Shown here piece after piece: positions 32,614 to 36,798 of a stretch of 36,798 nucleotides of DNA (position 1 is its first letter; every line of letters begins with the position of its first letter). The stretch is from the NCBI GenBank assembly GCA_028658405.1, contig JAKOGY010000020.1, forward strand, positions 1 to 36,798. The letters are read 5' to 3'. A program made the translations under genes and the position numbers. The notes under the pieces are model-generated. The model was not told the origin of the DNA, ran no database searches, and saw only the letters and a program-made list of their open reading frames with translations. This DNA comes from Dolichospermum sp. ST_sed8 (GTDB lineage: Bacteria; Cyanobacteriota; Cyanobacteriia; Cyanobacteriales; Nostocaceae).

Positions 32614-33168
32614 CTAATCACGCTTTTGGCGTTTAGCCATCGTTACAAAAGGTAGAAAACAGTGAGGACATTCACCTTTAACCCAATCTGTGGGAATAGG
32701 GAAAGGAGTTTCACAGTTAGTACATTTTATTAATAATCGTACATTGTGGCGATCGCATTTCATTCTATCCTTTAACTGCCACTCAACCCGATGAAAAGGA
32801 GATTCTGCATAGCAAGCAGCACATAACCTAATTGGTCTAGGCTTCATCGTCATTCCCTGAGACGGGAACATTTCCATTAATCTATCCACATTCACTCCCA
32901 CCGCAGAGGACAAAGCCTCCAAATCTTGTGGAGTAGGAAAAGGATTGAAATAAAGCTTCTCCCAACGTGAAATCATTGCACCGAGTCCAGCAATTTTTCC
33001 CAAAGAGTATCCTGACGGTAGGCTGTTAGCCTTAAACCGTCGCAAACGCCCTAAATAATGACTAATACTCTCCCCCTCAGAAGGTTCAACATAGCCTAAC
33101 TTTGGGCGAATTTCATCATCTTTATCAATCTCTATTTCTGTTTTCGAGAGGAATATATTTTGTGCCAT
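32614..33168 (-). CDS. tniQ: TniQ, CAST target-site adaptor
   Basis: A 184-residue short TniQ of V-K CASTs (ShCAST TniQ is about 167). Hallmarks are GESISHYLGRLRR (about 33-45), GLGAMISRWEKLYFNP, and RLCAACYAESPFHRVEWQ, then MKCDRHNVRLLIKCTNC and CPHCFLPF. Cysteines and histidines in these segments form zinc fingers. TniQ bridges Cas12k and the TnsC filament. I chose the ATG at 33168 (MAQNIFLSK) over a TTG at 33180; the start overlaps the tnsC end by 44 bp. It is last in the transposition operon. Confidence 0.93.
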   Translation of the reverse strand: MAQNIFLSKTEIEIDKDDEIRPKLGYVEPSEGESISHYLGRLRRFKANSLPSGYSLGKIAGLGAMISRWEKLYFNPFPTPQDLEALSSAVGVNVDRLMEMFPSQGMTMKPRPIRLCAACYAESPFHRVEWQLKDRMKCDRHNVRLLIKCTNCETPFPIPTDWVKGECPHCFLPFVTMAKRQKRD

Positions 33169-33976
33169 AACGACTAGCAATTTTTTCTAAAATACCTTCA
33201 TCAACTCGGTGAAATCCATTTTTGAGAGAATGTAAAACAGCCTTAGTTAGTATCTTGATTAAAATTCCCATTCGGGCATTTGTACTAACTGCTAAAATCT
33301 CAAAAATATTACCCTCAGCTAAATTAGATGCTTCTGGAAGAGATAAAATATCCAATTCAATTGTAGTTAATGTCTTTTTGAAATCATCATATTCTAACCG
33401 TTCAAACTCATAGAGTGTTGGGAAATTAGTCAACAAATCACAATTTTGTAAAAGTTCATCTAACTCCTTACCTCCAGCTAAAACAATAGGAACATTACAC
33501 TCTTCAAAAAGTTGTTTCAAGTCTAGCAATGCTTCCTTTTGAAGATTTTCTGCATTATCTATAATCACCAATTCCAATCCAAATAGTTCCAGACTACCCG
33601 CTAATCTTGGACGTAAATCCTGCCTTTTACCTGTTGGTGCAGCATGGTTAATATCCTTCAGAATTTGTGAAAATAGCCGCTTAGAACTCGATGCAGACCA
33701 AGCCTTGACATAGGAAACTCGTTTTTTATCCTCATCTCGATAGTGAAGTGCTGCCCTGCTTTTTCCTACATTTCTTGGTCCAATGATTCGACCACATTGT
33801 TTGAGAATACGCAATTCATCTAACCATCTGAAACATTCCGAAGCCCGATCTGTTGTGATAAAACAAGCTCTAAAAATCTCTTCAATATCAATAGTTTTCG
33901 CAATTTGAGCCTTAATGTCTAACCTTGGGGCTAGGACTTCAACAATAGATTGAGTTGCCAGTTGAGGTTGCGCCAT
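33125..33976 (-). CDS. tnsC: TnsC, AAA+ regulator of CAST transposition
   Basis: A 283-residue AAA+ ATPase. Walker A is GPRNVGKSRAALHY (about 65-78). The Walker B region is LELVIIDNAENL (about 132-143), with Asp followed by Asn where most AAA+ proteins have the catalytic Glu. Sensor-like ILAVSTNARMGILIKILTKA lies near the C-terminus. V-K TnsC forms helical filaments on DNA, recruits TnsB, and is capped by TniQ. Its size and order match ShCAST TnsC (about 276). It starts 3 bp after the tnsB stop, and the frame overlaps tniQ. Whether the Asn lowers ATP hydrolysis is not known from sequence. Confidence 0.94.
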   Translation of the reverse strand: MAQPQLATQSIVEVLAPRLDIKAQIAKTIDIEEIFRACFITTDRASECFRWLDELRILKQCGRIIGPRNVGKSRAALHYRDEDKKRVSYVKAWSASSSKRLFSQILKDINHAAPTGKRQDLRPRLAGSLELFGLELVIIDNAENLQKEALLDLKQLFEECNVPIVLAGGKELDELLQNCDLLTNFPTLYEFERLEYDDFKKTLTTIELDILSLPEASNLAEGNIFEILAVSTNARMGILIKILTKAVLHSLKNGFHRVDEGILEKIASRYGTKYIPLENRNRD

Positions 33977-33979
33977 AAT

Positions 33980-35845
33980 TTACCAAATCTTGTTCAAATT
34001 TTTTTGACGGTTAGAGAAAACTAATTTATGTCTCTCTTCTTCTTGAGGGTTAGGTAAAGTTGATAGATTTTCCTGTGGTTGCTGTTCTATCTTCTCAAGC
34101 TTGATTTCTTCCCTGGAAATCCTCTCTGGTAAAACTTCCTGATTCTCTTGTTTCTTTGAAGATTTAGAAGCTCTAATTTTGCGTAGTTCAATAACATTTG
34201 AATCTTTCTTAGATGCAGAACGAAGACGCTTTTGTTCTGAGTTCCTTTTTGCCTTTTTATCCTCTTTACGTTCCTCTACAAGTTCCTTGCGTTTACCCAA
34301 TGCTAATAAGGCATCATAGTTACAATGCTCCTTACGAGCATTACTTCGCTCTTTATTCAGGGCTTTTAATTCTTCTATACTCAAATCATGGGTATCCATA
34401 TTAATGGCATGAGCATAACCCAAAAATTCTTCTGTATTATCATCAGTTTCACAACTGTAGATATATAAACTCAGGATATGATCTGGATCATATCTCAGCG
34501 TTACATATTCACCTTTATATGCTTTAAGTGATTCTCCTCGATAAATCAGGTTTTCAAATTGAATTGAACCATGAGCTTGAACAACTCTTTGCGCTTCTTT
34601 CATCAAACAAATATCCAATTCTCGCTCATCCAAAGGTTCAGGTAGTTTTCCTCCCATACCCTTAAACCAGCGTTCAAATCTCGTATCACGAGGCTCTTTA
34701 GGATAAGGCTCATGATTATAGATATCACAAAAGAAACTAGCGAGAATCTTATCCAAATCCTGTATTGTCAAACAGGCTTCTTTCTCAGCATTTTCGGGAC
34801 GTTCCTGAACATTTGCCCCTGTATAACCAGGTAAATCTTTGAGAACTTGAGTATTAATGGTTTTGAAAATTCGTTCCACAATACCGCCTTCCGGTGGGCG
34901 ATCTCTCAATTCACACTGAAATCCTAGTTTTTTACCAATGGCTTTGAGATGTTTTGAGCGAAAATCTTTACCACCATCAGTAAAAAAATATTGATAGGGG
35001 TGTCCACATACATCCCAAGACTTATTAAGTTGATAATCTTCAGGGTAGTTTTTAGGTAAAATAGCGTGTCTGAAAGCTAAAGCTACCTCTGTAGAACCGG
35101 GTTGTTTTATCCATAAGCGAAAACCAACAACACAGCTTGAAAAAGTATCCACAATAGTAGTTAGCCAAGGACGTTCAGACAGTAAATTGCCATGATTATC
35201 AACTATGCGAACATCTAATTTAGTATGATCACATTGGATAATTTGGTTACTAAAGTCAGCCTTCAGTAGTTCGCCATCCCTTGTTACCACTGTCATCCAA
35301 GATCCCGAACCCGGATTTCTAACTCTTGTTTTCCGTTTATGTTGTTCAATTAAAGGATCTAAAATTCGATAAACAGTAGCTTGATGGGGATATTCTCCTA
35401 GCTTCAGTCCAAGATCAACAATTGCGTGTCGCTTCACTTCACGAATTATAGATGCTGGAGATATTGGATGTTTGTCTTTCAGACTTTTTTCGTAAATTGT
35501 TGTGATGAAGTTTTGCCAATATTCGCTAACTCGATATTTTCCCTTATCTGCTCGTTCTATTCCTGCTGTCTCTCTTAACTTATCTTCATCGTATTGCTTG
35601 AGAAGACGTTCCACCTGGCGAGTGGAAACATCAAGGGTATTTGCAACTGCCTGTTTTCTCTGAGACTTAATAGTGCGATTAGGTGATTCAGCAAGCCACT
35701 GGATTAAATTAAATGTCAGTTTATGCCTATCCGACGTTGCCAGAATAATTTGGGATGGATCTACGACAAAATTACTCTTGCCTAGCAAAATAGCTTCTGG
35801 AACTTGCGTCGAATCTTCAGTGAATTCAAATTCTTCGTCTGCCAT
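33980..35845 (-). CDS. tnsB: TnsB, DDE transposase of CAST
   Basis: A 621-residue transposase using ATG 35845; a GTG six codons upstream is possible. An N-terminal HTH region (about 50-90, KRKQAVANTLDVSTRQVERL-like) contacts the end repeats. The RNase H-like core has Asp in IIQCDHTKLDV (about residue 205), Asp in YFFTDGGKDFRS (about 291) and Glu in PPEGGIVERIFKTI (about 323): an intact DDE triad. A beta-barrel and a highly charged linker follow. The extreme C-terminus (HKLVFSNRQKNLNKIW) is the short tail that docks on TnsC in known V-K structures. It is first in the tnsB-tnsC-tniQ operon. Confidence 0.95.
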   Translation of the reverse strand: MADEEFEFTEDSTQVPEAILLGKSNFVVDPSQIILATSDRHKLTFNLIQWLAESPNRTIKSQRKQAVANTLDVSTRQVERLLKQYDEDKLRETAGIERADKGKYRVSEYWQNFITTIYEKSLKDKHPISPASIIREVKRHAIVDLGLKLGEYPHQATVYRILDPLIEQHKRKTRVRNPGSGSWMTVVTRDGELLKADFSNQIIQCDHTKLDVRIVDNHGNLLSERPWLTTIVDTFSSCVVGFRLWIKQPGSTEVALAFRHAILPKNYPEDYQLNKSWDVCGHPYQYFFTDGGKDFRSKHLKAIGKKLGFQCELRDRPPEGGIVERIFKTINTQVLKDLPGYTGANVQERPENAEKEACLTIQDLDKILASFFCDIYNHEPYPKEPRDTRFERWFKGMGGKLPEPLDERELDICLMKEAQRVVQAHGSIQFENLIYRGESLKAYKGEYVTLRYDPDHILSLYIYSCETDDNTEEFLGYAHAINMDTHDLSIEELKALNKERSNARKEHCNYDALLALGKRKELVEERKEDKKAKRNSEQKRLRSASKKDSNVIELRKIRASKSSKKQENQEVLPERISREEIKLEKIEQQPQENLSTLPNPQEEERHKLVFSNRQKNLNKIW

Positions 35846-35904
35846 AGAGTGAAACCCACTCACGAATGATTAAGGTACTAATGTACCATGAATTACTAGA
35901 AAAT

Positions 35905-36111
35905 GCGACATCTAATTTGCAAAATACCAAAATTTTAACAAACGACGTTAAATTTGCGAAATTAGGTTTTGCGACATACAATATGCGAATTAGGTAATTT
36001 TGTCTTTTGTGGGGGTAAATAGCTTATGATGCTTATATAATAAAGGTTCTAGCCCTTAAAAGCAGTTGCGACATGACTTGCGAAATGCGACATTTAATTT
36101 GCGAACGTACA
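35905..36111 (-). repeat. CAST end next to tnsB with TnsB-site-like repeats
   Basis: The terminus on the minus strand is TGTACG, starting at 36111. TnsB-site-like repeats (minus-strand consensus TTCGCAAATTAAATGTCGC) lie at about 36087-36105, 36068-36084, 35971-35989, 35943-35960 and 35905-35922. Two are tightly packed at the tip and three sit closer to tnsB, where they may also regulate the tnsB promoter. The spacing differs from the tRNA-side end, as in other Tn7-like elements with asymmetric ends. Confidence 0.85.
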
Positions 36112-36119
36112 TTATTTTT
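36112..36119 (+). repeat. Direct repeat TTATTTTT flanking the CAST, distal side
   Basis: The same 8-mer precedes the element at 19194-19201. Removing the element and one copy would join tRNA-Thr to TTATTTTTCGAGAATC, the predicted empty site. Confidence 0.6.
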
Positions 36120-36360
36120 CGAGAATCATTTTCATGTCATTTGAAAATGCTATAGCGTTTATTGGTTGGGTGAAATACAAGAACCCAACCCCCTCCCCGC
36201 AAGCGAGGAGGGGGCTTATGACTGTATCTCATTCAAGTGCATACCGCTATATTAGCAACGTTATTTGTGATATTGGGAAATAAGAACTATGCGATTATAT
36301 ATAGAAGATAAAGGTATTGATTCGGTACAAACACTTATGTTAAGCTATGTAGTAACAAAT
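36120..36360. other. Intergenic region with palindromic repeat
   Basis: No gene. A hairpin CCCCCTCC (36189-36196), 10-nt loop, GGAGGGGG (36207-36214) resembles a common cyanobacterial repeat; it could terminate transcription. The rest is AT-rich and shows nothing further. Confidence 0.5.
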
Positions 36361-36362
36361 AA

Positions 36363-36725
36363 AATCTAATACCTATACCTTGTCAAGACTGCGGAAATTA
36401 TCGCATTTTTAATGATGTGATTGTGGGCGCGGTTGCTGATGGTGCTGGGAGTGCTAAATATTCTCATATTGGTTCTAAAATAGCGGTAGAAACCGCGCTC
36501 AAATACCTTTCAAAAATTAGTGAATATCTCCAGAAGAGAAAAGGATTTTGGCAAAGGGCTTCTCAAGCACTTTCAGAAATAGAAGCGAAAAAGCTTTTTG
36601 CTAAAACAGTCAATCAAGTTATTGCAGAATTAAAAAATCAAGCAGCTAATAATGATTATTCTGTTCAGGATTTAGCTTGTACTCTTTTAGTTTTTATGTT
36701 TCTTTTGCTTGGCCTAAGTCGCTGA
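36363..36725 (+). pseudogene. Broken PP2C-type protein phosphatase fragment
   Basis: The frame reads PCQDCGNYRIFNDVIVGAVA directly after a stop codon at 36360-36362, then DGAGSAKYSHIGSKIAVETA and, further on, VQDLACTLLVF. PP2C_2-type phosphatases have the QD-x-C...V-x-A-x-ADGAGSA pattern with the metal-binding Asp in ADGAGS. The first 20-30 residues (including the RG-x-SH motif) are absent, and after LACTLLVF the sequence turns into an unrelated short tail and stops at 36725. The active half of the domain is lost, so this is a remnant. A GTG at 36417 would begin a 102-residue product without the QDC segment. Confidence 0.65.
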
Positions 36726-36798
36726 CGGGATGACAAAAATGGTTAAGATGCAGACAGAATAAGCCTCATAGCTCTCTCACCCTGTTGATAATACTTCC

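Larger units (their letters stand above)
19202..36111. mobile_element. Complete type V-K CRISPR-associated transposon (CAST), 16.9 kb
   Basis: A Tn7-like element with all V-K parts: TnsB transposase, TnsC ATPase, short TniQ, inactive Cas12k, tracrRNA, a short CRISPR array and a delocalized homing crRNA. The ends are TGTACATTCGCAAATTATAT (19202 onwards) and, on the other strand from 36111, TGTACGTTCGCAAATTAAAT. The element sits 8 bp after tRNA-Thr, flanked by TTATTTTT on both sides. There is no tnsA, as expected for V-K, so transposition can also give cointegrates. The cargo is a type I restriction-modification operon with an ATPase-HNH pair. All core genes have intact frames, so the element may still be mobile. 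Confidence 0.95.

Overview
The window looks like chromosome of a filamentous, probably heterocyst-forming cyanobacterium (Nostocales). The base composition is AT-rich. HIP1 octamers (GCGATCGC) recur, for example near 1276, 2520, 9969, 11335, 16612, 20735, 24579 and 32750. There is a sufR / sufBCDS cluster of cyanobacterial type, a LexA with a cyanobacterial LexA box, several Uma2-family genes, heptamer repeats (CAATTAC) and many small palindromic repeats.

Layout. Positions 1-5600 are accessory DNA: a DUF29 gene, two near-identical Uma2 genes around a broken toxin/antitoxin pair, hicBA, a membrane-anchored Ser/Thr kinase, and two small hypotheticals, one with a SHOCT tail. Positions 5780-11741 hold the iron-sulfur assembly locus: sufR divergent from sufB-sufC-sufD-sufS, with SufR-type operators between them and a MITE-like palindrome between sufD and sufS. 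Positions 11748-16857 hold a terminator, a second palindromic element, two PD-(D/E)XK-type genes, a ParB-like gene paired with a nuclease-like gene, higBA, and a DEAD/DEAH helicase. lexA and argF follow, then tRNA-Thr(UGU) at 19122-19193.

The main feature is a complete type V-K CRISPR-associated transposon (CAST), 19202-36111 (16,910 bp), inserted 8 bp downstream of tRNA-Thr. Its ends start TGTAC(A/G)TTCGCAAATTA and carry several internal copies of a TnsB-site-like motif. The 8-mer TTATTTTT abuts both ends. From the tRNA side it carries a delocalized homing crRNA, a short CRISPR array, a tracrRNA, cas12k, a small Arc/CopG-like regulator, cargo, and the convergent tniQ-tnsC-tnsB operon. The homing spacer matches 15 of 16 nt of the adjacent tRNA-Thr gene, next to a GGTA PAM. 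The insertion point is 60 bp past that PAM. The sequence therefore records how the element chose its site.

The cargo is a defence operon: hsdR, hsdM, hsdS, then an overlapping ATPase gene and HNH nuclease gene that resemble a Septu (PtuA/PtuB) pair. The last four genes overlap one another, so the type I restriction system and the Septu-like pair look like one expression unit. A four-unit, 8-bp periodic repeat over the cas12k promoter, next to the small ribbon-helix-helix gene, is a candidate operator for controlling transposition. Beyond the element (36112-end) lie a palindromic repeat and a broken PP2C-type phosphatase fragment.

All assignments are by reading the sequence; no database search was run.
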